From Bradyrhizobium lablabi (GTDB lineage Bacteria; Pseudomonadota; Alphaproteobacteria; Rhizobiales; Xanthobacteraceae): a stretch of 64,000 nt of DNA. The stretch covers positions 248,001-312,000 of the forward strand of contig NZ_JAFCJK010000002.1 in NCBI RefSeq assembly GCF_018131005.1. The letters run 5' to 3'. Positions 17,919 through 25,996 of the stretch are shown here, piece by piece. The notes under the pieces were generated by a model. It worked only from the letters and a program-made list of their open reading frames with translations. It searched no databases and was not told the origin of the DNA. Made by a program: the position numbers and the translations under genes. Positions within the stretch are counted from its first letter, which is position 1. Each line of letters opens with the position of its first letter.

Positions 17919-18848
17919 TCAATAGCCTGCCCCCCATCGATACTGCCACGCTATCCCGACGTTGCTGAACTGGCTGCCCGTTCGGGTGTAGATGCCCGTA
18001 CCGGCGTTGAGCTTGATCGAATTCTGACGATCGATCGGTAGCGCGACAGTAAAGCCTGCACGCATGTTCTCTTGTTGGTTATCGCCCTTGTTGCCGTCTA
18101 CGGTGGTGCGGAGGCCTCTGAAGTAGGTGCCATCCAGTGAAATCCATGCGCCGGACTCAAAATTGTGAATGAGACTTGTCCGGAGCAGGTACAGCGGCGC
18201 CTGTTCAAACCTCTTGCCATTGAAGAAGTCGGGATTGACCGTGAAAAACGTCACGCTTGGCGCGACCTCGAAAATCCATCGGCCCCAGGCCTTGGAAATG
18301 CCGAGCTCGGGGCTGAACGACCAGCGATTGTTGCCGAGATTGAGCAGCTTGGTGTCGTCATACTGCCCCAATGGGGCCGACACCTGAAGGCTGACGCCGA
18401 CGATGAGGTCTTGCTTGTAGCTTGCGAATTCCTTCAACGACAGGGCAGGAGCACCAAGCAGATTCAAAGAAACGCGAAATCGCGGATCGCCAAATCCAGT
18501 CATTTCGCGCTCCCGTTGCTGGCCCTGCACAAGGCTGCGTGCGGAAAATTCGCCATAGGGCATGAGCACATCGAACTTGGCGGATTGACCCAGGAAATCG
18601 AACGAGCGCACGTAAACTAGGGCGCCTGTATTGGAGTGGAATTGTGCGTCGGCAATCCGCAATTCCGGGTCAAATGCCGTCTGGCCTTGCGCGTAGATGT
18701 AACCCGCGATCAGAAAGTTAAGGCCGATGGGCGTGTTCGAGTACTGCCTTGGCTCGGCGTCCTGGGCTTCCACTCTTGCCGCCGCCAGGACGGTCGCAGC
18801 GATGCCGAAAATCGCCCAACGCCTGAAGCGATCGAGGAGATCGAACAT
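17919..18848 (-). CDS. Outer-membrane beta-barrel, phenol-degradation MetA-type transporter family
   Basis: About 309 residues from the ATG at 18848, with GGGG six bases upstream. A signal peptide (WAIFGIAATVLAAARVEAQ) is followed by alternating amphipathic strands, LNFLIAGYIYAQG near the N terminus and a C-terminal aromatic strand (NVGIAWQYRWGAGY). The pattern fits the MetA-pathway outer-membrane family, whose substrates are mostly unproven. The next gene upstream on the same strand is a second barrel of the same broad type, so the two probably form a unit. Confidence 0.75.
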   Translation of the reverse strand: MFDLLDRFRRWAIFGIAATVLAAARVEAQDAEPRQYSNTPIGLNFLIAGYIYAQGQTAFDPELRIADAQFHSNTGALVYVRSFDFLGQSAKFDVLMPYGEFSARSLVQGQQREREMTGFGDPRFRVSLNLLGAPALSLKEFASYKQDLIVGVSLQVSAPLGQYDDTKLLNLGNNRWSFSPELGISKAWGRWIFEVAPSVTFFTVNPDFFNGKRFEQAPLYLLRTSLIHNFESGAWISLDGTYFRGLRTTVDGNKGDNQQENMRAGFTVALPIDRQNSIKLNAGTGIYTRTGSQFSNVGIAWQYRWGAGY

Positions 18849-18975
18849 AAGCATCCCCGGCAACCCGGCTGGGCACTCCGAAGCGGCATGCGCCAGCCTC
18901 CATGACCAACCTCATTTTGGGCGAATTCCAGTCGGCGCCGGCCGCTTCGCCGCCGCCGTCCAGTTCGCACAAAAC

Positions 18976-20028
18976 CTATTTTACAACCAGATGCTTCGTG
19001 GGCGCTATCGCGGCAGCGGCGGTCGGGGAAATGGTGAACGTCAACCACGTATTCCATCCCGACGGACGGTGGGCCGCACCGAATTCGCCGTATCCCCTCA
19101 GGCCCAGGAAGCCCTGCATGTCTCCGACCGGGAAGCTGTATCCGATTTGCGGACCGACACCGAAAACGCGTGACCTGAAGCCACCGAGGATTGGGTTCTG
19201 GCCGGAATCGTCGGTGATTTGCTGGTAGGCGTAGCCAGCAATGCCGACGAAAAGCTGCTTGGTGAGGAAATGCGATGCGCCCCAGTCGAAATGGAAATCG
19301 ATGCCACTCCTGTAATGCGTGTCGAGATTCTGGAAATTGTAGGTAAAGCCGGCGACGCCCGAAAACTCGTTCCCTGTCGCCTGATTAAGGTAGGTATAGG
19401 CGCCTCCAACGTCGATCGCGCCGTGGCCGAGCCCGATATTGGGAAGCCGAATCGGATCATAGTCGCCGACGGGAATATTGCCTGTGACGTAAGCCATGTA
19501 ATTGTTGACGCCATCGTTCCATAGCAGTTCCGCGAATGGTGCGAGGTCGCCGTAGGAGGTAAGCGAGCCTTCGAGCGTTCCGCTGCGCGTCACCACAATC
19601 GGTCCGGCTATTGCTGTCAATGTACCGGAGATACTGGCGGCGGCTCTGCCATACTGGCCGGACATGCCTACGACCAACTGACCGCCAAGCACCGGCGTCG
19701 CGAAAGTATACGTTGGCGCGAGGGCGACCAGATCGGCCCGCCCGCTCAGAATCAGATTCAAATCAACGTTGACGGTCGCGGGGATTCTGCCGATCAGGAT
19801 CTCTCTGGCTGCAGCAGCGCTCCCGGCGGCGGCGACGCCGGAATGGTAGTAGTTCACAGCAAGCGCCCAGCCTGGTGTCTGCTGCACGGCGACGAGACTC
19901 GCAAACTGACCCGGAAACCAGAATGAGCCGCCGCCCTGGTCGGCATGCGAAACATCAGGGCAAAGCAGGAGAGCCGCGGCCGTTACCGCATAGCCAATGA
20001 CGCGGATTCCTGGCTCGTTGGATCCCAT
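18976..20028 (-). CDS. Outer-membrane beta-barrel, MetA-pathway-like
   Basis: 350 residues from the ATG at 20028; an earlier in-frame ATG at 20115 adds a non-signal-like extension. The signal peptide is VTAAALLLCPDVSHAD. The mature protein opens with GGGSFWFPGQFASLVAV, typical of SphA/MetA-like barrels, and shows repeated strands such as GGAYTYLNQATGNEFSGVAG and FHFDWGASHFLT. It lies 127 bases before the second barrel on the same strand. The transported compound is unknown. Confidence 0.78.
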   Translation of the reverse strand: MGSNEPGIRVIGYAVTAAALLLCPDVSHADQGGGSFWFPGQFASLVAVQQTPGWALAVNYYHSGVAAAGSAAAAREILIGRIPATVNVDLNLILSGRADLVALAPTYTFATPVLGGQLVVGMSGQYGRAAASISGTLTAIAGPIVVTRSGTLEGSLTSYGDLAPFAELLWNDGVNNYMAYVTGNIPVGDYDPIRLPNIGLGHGAIDVGGAYTYLNQATGNEFSGVAGFTYNFQNLDTHYRSGIDFHFDWGASHFLTKQLFVGIAGYAYQQITDDSGQNPILGGFRSRVFGVGPQIGYSFPVGDMQGFLGLRGYGEFGAAHRPSGWNTWLTFTISPTAAAAIAPTKHLVVK

Positions 20029-20459
20029 TTTGCGAACCTCTGGGCGGTATTGCAACCAGTGGCAGCTACCCACAAAGCGGCCCGCGAACCGCGAGGCATC
20101 AATTACGATGGGCATTCAATACTAGGGCACAAGCAGCGCCCGAAATCCGTGACAGAAGGGTAACAGCTGAGGATATTTGGTATTGCGGGCTGTGGCACAG
20201 ACCCGGCCCGATCAAGAACTGGTCGCACTGGAGATGTTCGGTTCTTTGCCCCGGGGCAGGGCCTGTTCCTGGCGGCCCGAAACGGGACCTGCTTGGTCAG
20301 TCGGACCATGTCCGGCCATACCCGATGCTGTCGAAAAAGTCGAAAATGCGGCTAGGGAAAATTTCCCCGCAAAAGCTTGCTGGCGACAGATTTCTTCTAA
20401 GGATGCGTTCCTGATGCGAAGAAGATTTCTGTTCAAGTCGATGTGGTCCACCGCGTCTG
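20029..20459. other. Non-coding region upstream of the barrel pair
   Basis: 431 bases that hold the promoter side of the minus-strand barrel genes. I found no convincing gene, repeat or terminator. Short frames lack ribosome binding sites and family similarity. The sequence may be derived from decayed mobile DNA, but I cannot show this. Confidence 0.35.
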
Positions 20460-20579
20460 ATGGCTGCGAACAACTCCTCCTCCGTGGTCGATCCGCGCCT
20501 TGCGGTCGTACTCAATGACCGGATCAGCCAAGACGTGGATATGGTCACCGTGCGGTTTAACTACCGCTCCGGCGGCTAA
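20460..20579 (+). pseudogene. 3' remnant of an outer-membrane protein gene
   Basis: The frame ending at 20579 reads NDRISQDVDMVTVRFNYRS, which matches the last strand of the intact barrel gene at 23230-23976 almost exactly. Similarity continues past the stop through the terminator and the following 60 bases. Nothing homologous to the first 200 residues of the barrel is present upstream, so this is a duplicated 3' end or the scar of a deleted tandem paralogue. Confidence 0.85.
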
Positions 20580-20715
20580 GACGCGCCGGTCTCCCGTTAT
20601 TGATTTTTCTGAAGTCCACCAAACTGAGCCCCGGAATCGTCCGGGGCTTTTTGTACGGTGACATCCAGCGGGCGGATGCGCAGCCGAGACCAACATACTG
20701 AGCCTGCGTTCGCGC
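20484..20715 (+). repeat. Direct repeat with 23867-24095
   Basis: About 230 bases that contain the barrel 3' end, its terminator and downstream sequence (GACATCCAGCGGGCGGATGC in both copies). The second copy is in the same orientation 3.4 kb away. Identity is high, roughly 85-90% by eye. Recombination between the copies would delete the 3.4 kb between them. Confidence 0.8.
20628..20652 (+). terminator. Intrinsic terminator after the barrel remnant
   Basis: GCCCCGGA (20628-20635) pairs with TCCGGGGC (20640-20647) over a 4-base loop, followed by TTTTT. Confidence 0.8.
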
Positions 20716-20915
20716 CGTCGAAGCGGAGAAACCGTTAGGGCGTTACCCGCTCACGCGCGGCTGTCGGGTTTGGGACGCGAGGCAGAAATCACTTGCTCAG
20801 CCACTTTTCTCGCGGGCTCAATGGCAATTCGGGTAGGCTCTAACTGGCACAAACTGCACTGGCTTTGTTGAGTGTGGCGGGCGTAGCCTTAACGCCCCCT
20901 ACGTGGAGTTGTGTC

Positions 20916-21005
20916 ATGGGCAGTGACATGCTCTTTCAGGTTTGCATCGTGGCTCTGGGTCTGTGCCCGGTCGCCTTAGCGGCGGTCGCCGTCTTCGTAC
21001 AGTGA
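20916..21005 (+). CDS. Possible 29-residue membrane peptide coupled to the HTH gene
   Basis: A short frame MGSDMLFQVCIVALGLCPVA continues to a TGA at 21003-21005. It is preceded by GTGGAG at 20903-20908 and is almost entirely hydrophobic, so it would form one membrane helix. Its TGA shares one base with the ATG of the LuxR-type gene (TGATG), an arrangement typical of translational coupling. It may be a leader peptide or a real small protein. The 336-base stretch before it (20580-20915) holds the terminator and the end of the direct repeat but no other gene. Confidence 0.4.
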   Translation: MGSDMLFQVCIVALGLCPVALAAVAVFVQ

Positions 21006-21229
21006 TGCTGGCGGCGTCCGAACTGACGGCCCGAGAGAAAAAGCTCCTCAGGCGCATGGCACTGGGGCGATCGGACTATGAGATCGCCATCCAGATCGGC
21101 GGGACCGAGGCGCGGATTGCGACTCAGCGCCTCCGCCTCCTTAGGAAGTTGAACATCCACTCTGAGGGGGAGATCGTGGATGCTGCCGCGAGGCTCGCCC
21201 CGAGGGCGCGTCAAAGCGCATTGTCCTAA
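21005..21229 (+). CDS. Small LuxR-type helix-turn-helix protein
   Basis: 74 residues consisting almost only of a GerE/LuxR DNA-binding domain: LTAREKKLLRRMALGRSDYE, IAIQIGGTEARIATQRLRLL and RKLNIHSEGEIVDAAARL. There is no receiver or autoinducer domain, so it is either a stand-alone regulator or the end of a lost larger protein. The ATG at 21005 overlaps the stop of the preceding small frame. An alternative start at 20942 has no ribosome binding site. The target is unknown. Confidence 0.7.
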   Translation: MLAASELTAREKKLLRRMALGRSDYEIAIQIGGTEARIATQRLRLLRKLNIHSEGEIVDAAARLAPRARQSALS

Positions 21230-21260
21230 TCCCCCGGTTCGGCGCTTATCGTGATGGCTA

Positions 21261-21527
21261 TCACGAGTGGTATTTCAGCATTGACGCTACCTCAGTTAGC
21301 GCCTCTTTCCATTCATTGATGCTGCTATTCCCGTCGCCTGTTGAGCCGGCGTCGAGAACGGACGGTCCCAACGTACGGCGATAGGTCACGCGCGCTGTCC
21401 TGGTAAATCGCGCCGTCCAGAACTGCGCCGTCTTCGTGTCGCTGATCGGACCAGAGAGAGTCCAAGCGGAAAGAAGTTTGCGCTCGACGGAAACAGCCGG
21501 TGTATATTCGCGACTGAAAGCGGCCAT
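21261..21527 (-). CDS. Possible hypothetical protein
   Basis: 88 residues, MAAFSREYTPAVSVERKLLS at the start. No family is recognised and no strong ribosome binding site is seen. The composition is lower in GC than the flanks. It may be a fragment of a larger lost gene. The remaining sequence up to 21668 shows nothing clear. Confidence 0.3.
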   Translation of the reverse strand: MAAFSREYTPAVSVERKLLSAWTLSGPISDTKTAQFWTARFTRTARVTYRRTLGPSVLDAGSTGDGNSSINEWKEALTEVASMLKYHS

Positions 21528-21668
21528 ATCGGAGGCGCGCTTCGTTCTTGCAGAAGCCCTCCGTCATATTGCGCAAGATCAAATCCGAAAGTAGCGCGAA
21601 AGACTATGGTGGCTTTCCTGTGAACTGGCATGCATCCCTAAAAGGCAGACAGTTAGTGGAGAAAGCCC

Positions 21669-22163
21669 ATGACACAGATACGTCGGACCAAAATTGCAAT
21701 TGCAATTTCAACATTTGCTGGTGCCGCGCTACTCTCCTTCGGCTGGTCTGAGCAACGCGGTGTCTCGTTGTCAGTTGATAATGCGCAGGCGCGAGTTGGT
21801 CGTCCCTTGACGCCAGTGAGCGTTGCAGGTGTTGCCCGCCGACAAAACCGGCGGGCTGCGTACGGTGTCGGCGCAGGCGTTGCGGGCGCCGCGGCGATCG
21901 GTACGGCTGCTGCGGTCGGCACGGCTGCTGCGGTTGCCGCCTCGCCCTACACGGGATGGGGAGGCAATACTTGGAGCGGCGCTTACGCAGCTCAAACGGA
22001 TCCTCGCTTTGGACAACCTCACTACGCGATGAGGGCTTACTACGGAGGTAGTCCTTATTACGGCTATGCCGGATGGGACGATTACTCGCGCCGCAACTCT
22101 CTTAAATGCCTGCCTGGCACCATGACAAAACTCGACGATGGAAACATGTATCTCTGTCAGTAG
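21669..22163 (+). CDS. Secreted protein with Ala/Gly-rich middle and CxPGT-DG-CQ tail
   Basis: 164 residues. An N-terminal signal (IAIAISTFAGAALLSFGWS) leads to a region of GVGAGVAGAAAIGTAAAVG repeats, then Tyr/Gly-rich sequence (YYGGSPYYGYAGWDDYSRR) and the tail CLPGTMTKLDDGNMYLCQ with two Cys. The tail closely parallels that of the protein at 59655. The function is unknown; an envelope or surface location is inferred from the signal and composition. A terminator follows directly. Confidence 0.75.
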   Translation: MTQIRRTKIAIAISTFAGAALLSFGWSEQRGVSLSVDNAQARVGRPLTPVSVAGVARRQNRRAAYGVGAGVAGAAAIGTAAAVGTAAAVAASPYTGWGGNTWSGAYAAQTDPRFGQPHYAMRAYYGGSPYYGYAGWDDYSRRNSLKCLPGTMTKLDDGNMYLCQ

Positions 22164-22186
22164 TGGCAAGCGTTAGAGATGCGCAA

Positions 22187-22209
22187 GAGGCGGCTTGATG
22201 AGCCGCCTC
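22187..22209 (+). terminator. Hairpin after the Ala/Gly-rich secreted protein gene
   Basis: GAGGCGGCT (22187-22195) pairs perfectly with AGCCGCCTC (22201-22209) over a 5-base loop. There is no strong T-run, so it may act as an RNA-stabilising or weak terminator between two same-strand genes. Confidence 0.55.
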
Positions 22210-22244
22210 CGTCACTTGCGTATCGCCGAAAGAGGGAGGCAGAA

Positions 22245-22487
22245 ATGATCAAGTTGATTGCTGGTGCTGGGTTCGCCCTATTGGTCGCTACGTCGGCGCA
22301 AGGGATGACGTTGCCTGCGCCGCTCATTCAGCCGGACGATCTGGTCACGCAAATCGCCGTTGGCTGCGGCCCCGGCAGGACTCGGGTCAATGGTGTCTGC
22401 GTGGCGAGAACCACCGTTCGCCAAACCCGCCGAGCCGTCCGCAGGTGTGTGCGATGGCAGGGAGGCGCTTGCGCCCTGTATCAGTGA
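22245..22487 (+). CDS. Small secreted Cys-containing protein of unknown function
   Basis: 80 residues. The ATG at 22245 follows GAGGGAGG. The signal peptide MIKLIAGAGFALLVATSAQG is cleaved before MTLPAPLIQPDD. The mature part has VGCGPGRTRVNGVCVAR, an Arg-rich middle and a C-terminal CVRWQGGACALYQ, with four Cys in all. The C-x-PG...NG-x-C pattern is reminiscent of the tails of the proteins at 21669 and 59655. It is a Bradyrhizobium-type exported small protein without known role. Confidence 0.75.
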   Translation: MIKLIAGAGFALLVATSAQGMTLPAPLIQPDDLVTQIAVGCGPGRTRVNGVCVARTTVRQTRRAVRRCVRWQGGACALYQ

Positions 22488-22697
22488 ACGCCACCGGCTG
22501 CGACGTGCAGCCTCTTCGTGTTGCCGATACTCGGCTTCATAATGATCTCGTGATGGTGTGCGTCTCTGGCACTTGATTTTGCCGAGCCGGTTCGCAGTGG
22601 CGCGGCATGACGCGCGATCGGGGAGCCGTGATCAACTGGCGTTCTGCTGGAACTAGGTCACCACCCTTTTGAAGGTGGCTAAGGGATCGACCTGAGA

Positions 22698-22711
22698 TTG
22701 ACCCAGGTCAA
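22698..22711 (+). promoter_or_regulatory. FixK/FNR-type box, centre 66.5 bases before the ATG
   Basis: TTGACCCAGGTCAA matches TTGA-N6-TCAA perfectly. The centre is at 22704.5 and the next ATG is at 22771. A -41.5 activator position would put the transcript start near 22746, leaving a 25-base leader with an AGGTGAG ribosome site. The box at 59582 has exactly the same distance to its gene. Confidence 0.65.
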
Positions 22712-22770
22712 AGCCACACCGGGCTCGTTGTGAAATACCGACCCAGTTGATGCTTCGGAGTCCAGGTGAG

Positions 22771-23040
22771 ATGGCGCCAACCTGGTACGTCACGTTTGAG
22801 AGCGGTCCGCGCGGTTTGCTGCCCAAAAGGCGAAGTCCGCGCGAAACCAGGACATTTGCGACGGAAGGCGAGGCCAAGATTTTTGCGCGCTCAAAGCTGG
22901 ACGAAGGCCTGATCGTTTTCGCAGGCACGATAAATCCCCACCTCCCGAGGCGACTTGTCCTATCCAGCCACGTCCACACGTGGCTGACAGAGGAGGACGA
23001 GGCTTCGGGAGAATCTCCCCTTCGTTCCAACCACGATTAA
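22771..23040 (+). CDS. Conserved hypothetical protein
   Basis: 89 residues from the ATG at 22771 with AGGTGAG just upstream; an earlier ATG at 22747 lies too close to the expected transcript start. The sequence MAPTWYVTFESGP, then RTFATEGEAKIFARSKLDEG and LIVFAGTINPHLPRR, is a pattern I recognise from small cytoplasmic Bradyrhizobium proteins, probably a compact alpha/beta fold. The function is unknown. A FixK-type box upstream suggests induction at low oxygen. Confidence 0.75.
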   Translation: MAPTWYVTFESGPRGLLPKRRSPRETRTFATEGEAKIFARSKLDEGLIVFAGTINPHLPRRLVLSSHVHTWLTEEDEASGESPLRSNHD

Positions 23041-23229
23041 GCACCGCGCTCGTCCTGCACCGCGTAATTTCCGATTGCGCTTGAGTGTTGCCATTTTGTT
23101 ACGGGGATCTGAGACGCTCGCGACTAGGCTTTCGACTCATCGACTGGAATCAGAAGTTATGCACGAAAACATGCACACGCGGTCGACGGTCGAAAAGATA
23201 ACGATTGTTGGGGAAATGGAGACAACCAC

Positions 23230-23976
23230 ATGACGAGACTTTTAATGGCCGCTGTCGGCATCGCAGTTTTGGGCATGGCTGCTCCCGCATCGGCCGCCGA
23301 CATGCCCGTCAAGGCACCGCCGCCGGCTCCGCTTCCGGTGATTTACAACTGGAGTGGCTTTTACATCGGCGCCAACGGCGGCTGGGGTCAAAGCCACAAT
23401 TGCGTGGATTTCGTCACCGCCGTGGGAACAGTCGCAAGCGGTTGCGGTGATCGCTCCGGAGGCCTGGTCGGCGGACAGATCGGGTATCGCTGGCAAGCCA
23501 ATCAGTTTGTGTTCGGATTGGAAGCACAGGGCGACTGGGCCGACCTCAGCAACACGCGCGTCAGCCTGCTCAATCCGACGCTCTCAACCACAGTGAAAAC
23601 CGACGGCATCGGCCTCTTCACGGCCCAACTGGGTTGGGCGTGGAACGCGTCCCTGCTCTATGTGAAGGGCGGCGCGGCCGTGACCAGCAATCGCCTTGAT
23701 GTATTCGACAACATTACCGGACTCGGCCTGGTGTCGGCCAGCAACACGCGTTGGGGCGGCACAGTGGGTGTCGGCTGGGAGTATGGATTCGCACCGAACT
23801 GGTCGGTCGGTGTTGAATACGACCATCTGTGGATGGGGAATGCGAACAATTCCTTCTCCGTGCTCGATCCGCGCCTTGCGGCCGTACTCAATGACCGGAT
23901 CAGCCAGGACGTGGATATGGTCACCGTGCGCTTCAACTATCGCTTCGGCGGGTACACGGCACCCGGGCGTTACTGA
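23230..23976 (+). CDS. Outer-membrane beta-barrel protein (Omp25/RopB-like porin family)
   Basis: 248 residues. A signal peptide (LMAAVGIAVLGMAAPASA) is followed by a short Pro/Ala linker and WSGFYIGANGGWGQ, the hallmark first strand of the Rhizobiales Omp25/RopB/hemin-binding barrel family. Eight strands are predicted, ending FNYRFGG plus a short tail. The protein probably stabilises the outer membrane. The two Cys near residues 57 and 76 (HNCVDF and SGCGDR) could bridge an extracellular loop. A strong terminator follows, and the last strand plus terminator is duplicated at 20484-20715. Confidence 0.9.
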   Translation: MTRLLMAAVGIAVLGMAAPASAADMPVKAPPPAPLPVIYNWSGFYIGANGGWGQSHNCVDFVTAVGTVASGCGDRSGGLVGGQIGYRWQANQFVFGLEAQGDWADLSNTRVSLLNPTLSTTVKTDGIGLFTAQLGWAWNASLLYVKGGAAVTSNRLDVFDNITGLGLVSASNTRWGGTVGVGWEYGFAPNWSVGVEYDHLWMGNANNSFSVLDPRLAAVLNDRISQDVDMVTVRFNYRFGGYTAPGRY

Positions 23977-24001
23977 TTTTTCTGAAATCCACCCAACTTG
24001 C

Positions 24002-24025
24002 GCCCCGGCATCGTCCGGGGCTTTT
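24002..24025 (+). terminator. Intrinsic terminator of the barrel gene
   Basis: GCCCCGG (24002-24008) pairs with CCGGGGC (24015-24021), followed by TTTT. It is the counterpart of the terminator at 20628-20652. Confidence 0.85.
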
Positions 24026-24285
24026 GTTGTACCGTGACATCCAGCGGGCGGATGCGCAGCCGAGACCAACGCTGAGCGTGCGTTCGCGCTATTCTCGCTC
24101 CCGGCGCCAGCTAACGCGGGCCTAGGCAAAATCCGGCCCTCGAAGGACGAAACCCCGCGGACGCGGGCCTTGTCGAGGACAGTCCGTCCATCCCGTCGTT
24201 ACCGGGACGAGGTGGCGAACGCCTGGATGGACATCCTTGCAAAAAGGGGAGGGCCGCAGGTCCTCCGAAGCTTCAAGCCGGCACG

Positions 24286-25230
24286 TCAGCTCTTTGTGCT
24301 TGCCGTCTTATCGAGCGCGGCGCGCAAGCCCTTGGCGAGCCTGATCGCGTCGTCGTTCGCCCAGAAATGCATGAAGAAGAGACGCGGCTGTTCGTCCAGC
24401 ATGTGACTATGGATCGCCGTTACCTCGATCCCATGCGTGCGCAGCGCCGAGATCACCGGGTTCACCTCGTCGCCGGTCAGCACGAAATCGCCCGTGATGG
24501 CCGCTCTGCCTTCGCCGGTCGGCTGAAAGTTGATGCCGATCGCAACGCCCATAGGCCCGACCGGACTTAGCTGCATGCCGCCTTCACTGATGGGGTCGCG
24601 TCGCGGCACGTTGAACTGATAGACGCCGCCATTGGCTTGTCCCTTCACTCCGATGATCTGGTCGAGCTGCGCCGTATCGAGATCGACGGCGGGCGGTGGG
24701 CTTGCGGGCGCCGCAACCGTCAGCGGAGTTCTGCTTTCTGCGAGCCCATCGTGGATCGCCGAGGCCAGCTTGACGGGATCACCGTGGCCGGCGACGTGCA
24801 TGTAGAAAGTCGCGGGACTCGCGCGCAGCAGATGGTTGTGCACGGCGGTGATCTCGAGGCCGCTCGCTATCATCTTCGCCATCACCGGATTGATCTCGGT
24901 CTCCAGGAGCACAAGGTCTCCCATGATCATGGCGCCGCCATGCGCCGGCTTGAACGCGACCCAACCACCCAGCGCCAGCGCCGGCTTGATCGTCACCCCG
25001 TCCAAAGTCACGCTGAGGTCCGTGCGTGGAAATCCGTAACGATGGACGTCTCCGGCGACCGCCGGCTTCCGTCCGAGCACGTCGTCAACCTGCTTCCAGT
25101 CGATGTCCTGGGCATGCGCCGTGGTGACGAAGGGCTCGGTGAATGGCTGCCAGTCGATCTTCTGAGCGTTTGTGCCAGGCACGATGAAGCAAGCGCCGAT
25201 GCCAATCAGCGCCCAGATTGTGCTTCTCAT
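24286..25230 (-). CDS. DUF1259 (LppY/LpqO family) protein, duplicated domain
   Basis: 314 residues with an N-terminal signal (IWALIGIGACFIVPGTNA). Two related halves follow. Each has a core ending in a His-rich motif: AVHNHLL...FYMHVAGHG in the first and AIHSHMLDEQ...FFMHFWAND in the second. Paired His motifs suggest metal or small-anion binding, but this is inference. It is the last gene of the chromate operon, which hints at a periplasmic role in chromate or oxidative stress. The 63-base gap to the upstream gene supports co-transcription. Confidence 0.82.
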   Translation of the reverse strand: MRSTIWALIGIGACFIVPGTNAQKIDWQPFTEPFVTTAHAQDIDWKQVDDVLGRKPAVAGDVHRYGFPRTDLSVTLDGVTIKPALALGGWVAFKPAHGGAMIMGDLVLLETEINPVMAKMIASGLEITAVHNHLLRASPATFYMHVAGHGDPVKLASAIHDGLAESRTPLTVAAPASPPPAVDLDTAQLDQIIGVKGQANGGVYQFNVPRRDPISEGGMQLSPVGPMGVAIGINFQPTGEGRAAITGDFVLTGDEVNPVISALRTHGIEVTAIHSHMLDEQPRLFFMHFWANDDAIRLAKGLRAALDKTASTKS

Positions 25231-25293
25231 TTTGCTACTCCTTGAACTCGAGTTCGGGAATCCTGAGCGGCTGTCGCGAGAGCATGCTTCTGC

Positions 25294-25629
25294 CTATTCT
25301 CTGGAGAGGCCGACGATGGTCCTCAAACCGGCGATGCTCTGTACCGAGACCTCGACCGCATCGCCGAAGCGGACCGAGTTGAAGATCAAGCCGTCCTGAA
25401 CCTTGAACTGCTCCGTCGCGCCCCGAGATAGCCGGATCTTGATGGTGTCGTTTCCCTGATCGACGCTGTCGATTACGCCGCGCAACGTCTCGGTGGCGGG
25501 CGGACGGGCAACGGCGGCGCCTCGGGTTGCCGCGACAATCGCCGTCGTCGGCTGACTGACATCAGCCGGTGCAGAGAAGGCCATGCCCGGAAGCAAGATC
25601 GTCCAGGCGATCGCGATTGATCTCATCAT
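25294..25629 (-). CDS. Small periplasmic protein of unknown function in the chromate operon
   Basis: 111 residues. A signal peptide (IAIAWTILLPGMAFSAP) leads to a low-complexity Ala/Thr region and then a small beta domain, ETLRGVIDSVDQGNDTIKIR and FNSVRFGDAVEVSVQSIAG. The domain looks like an OB or SH3-like fold of the type seen in periplasmic copper or RND accessory proteins, though I cannot assign a family firmly. It sits between the PepSY gene and the DUF1259 gene. Confidence 0.72.
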   Translation of the reverse strand: MMRSIAIAWTILLPGMAFSAPADVSQPTTAIVAATRGAAVARPPATETLRGVIDSVDQGNDTIKIRLSRGATEQFKVQDGLIFNSVRFGDAVEVSVQSIAGLRTIVGLSRE

Positions 25630-25704
25630 GTTATCAACTCCATCGTATTCGGGGCGGGCCGCGGACCGAGGCTGCGATCGACCAGCCTTGCCGCTGCGGG
25701 GATC

Positions 25705-25938
25705 TCAGTGCTGTTCTTTGATCTGGCCGCCGCTGTCGACCACGAGCCTCACTTGCTTGCCGTTCTTCATTGCCTTGACGGTCGTGCCTTCGGCGGTCGA
25801 CTTGATGTCGCTGACCTGCGAGTAGCCGGCTGCCTGGATCCTGGCGACGAGCTCTTCCTGGGTAAGGGCAATTGCGGGAGACAGCCCGCCGGCAATCGCC
25901 AGCGAAAGAACCGCACGAAGTATTGTTCGCGTTCGCAT
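25705..25938 (-). CDS. PepSY-domain periplasmic protein
   Basis: 77 residues from the ATG at 25938, after AGGAG. The signal peptide (ILRAVLSLAIAGGLSPAIA) is followed by one PepSY domain: LTQEELVARIQAAGYSQVSD and GTTVKAMKNGKQVRLVVDS. Single PepSY proteins of this size are usually metal-stress or signalling accessories. It lies 58 bases downstream of chrA on the same strand. An upstream reading-frame extension into the chrA 3' end has no signal peptide and was not used. Confidence 0.82.
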   Translation of the reverse strand: MRTRTILRAVLSLAIAGGLSPAIALTQEELVARIQAAGYSQVSDIKSTAEGTTVKAMKNGKQVRLVVDSGGQIKEQH

Positions 25939-25996
25939 GTTCGTTCTCCTGGTCATCACCTGCCCCAGGTGAAGTTCGTTCGGTGGCATTACTCTG

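Noticed and set aside
20160..20460. Transposase fragment in the non-coding stretch before the barrel remnant
   Set aside because: No DDE motif, terminal inverted repeat or recognisable transposase segment can be read on either strand.
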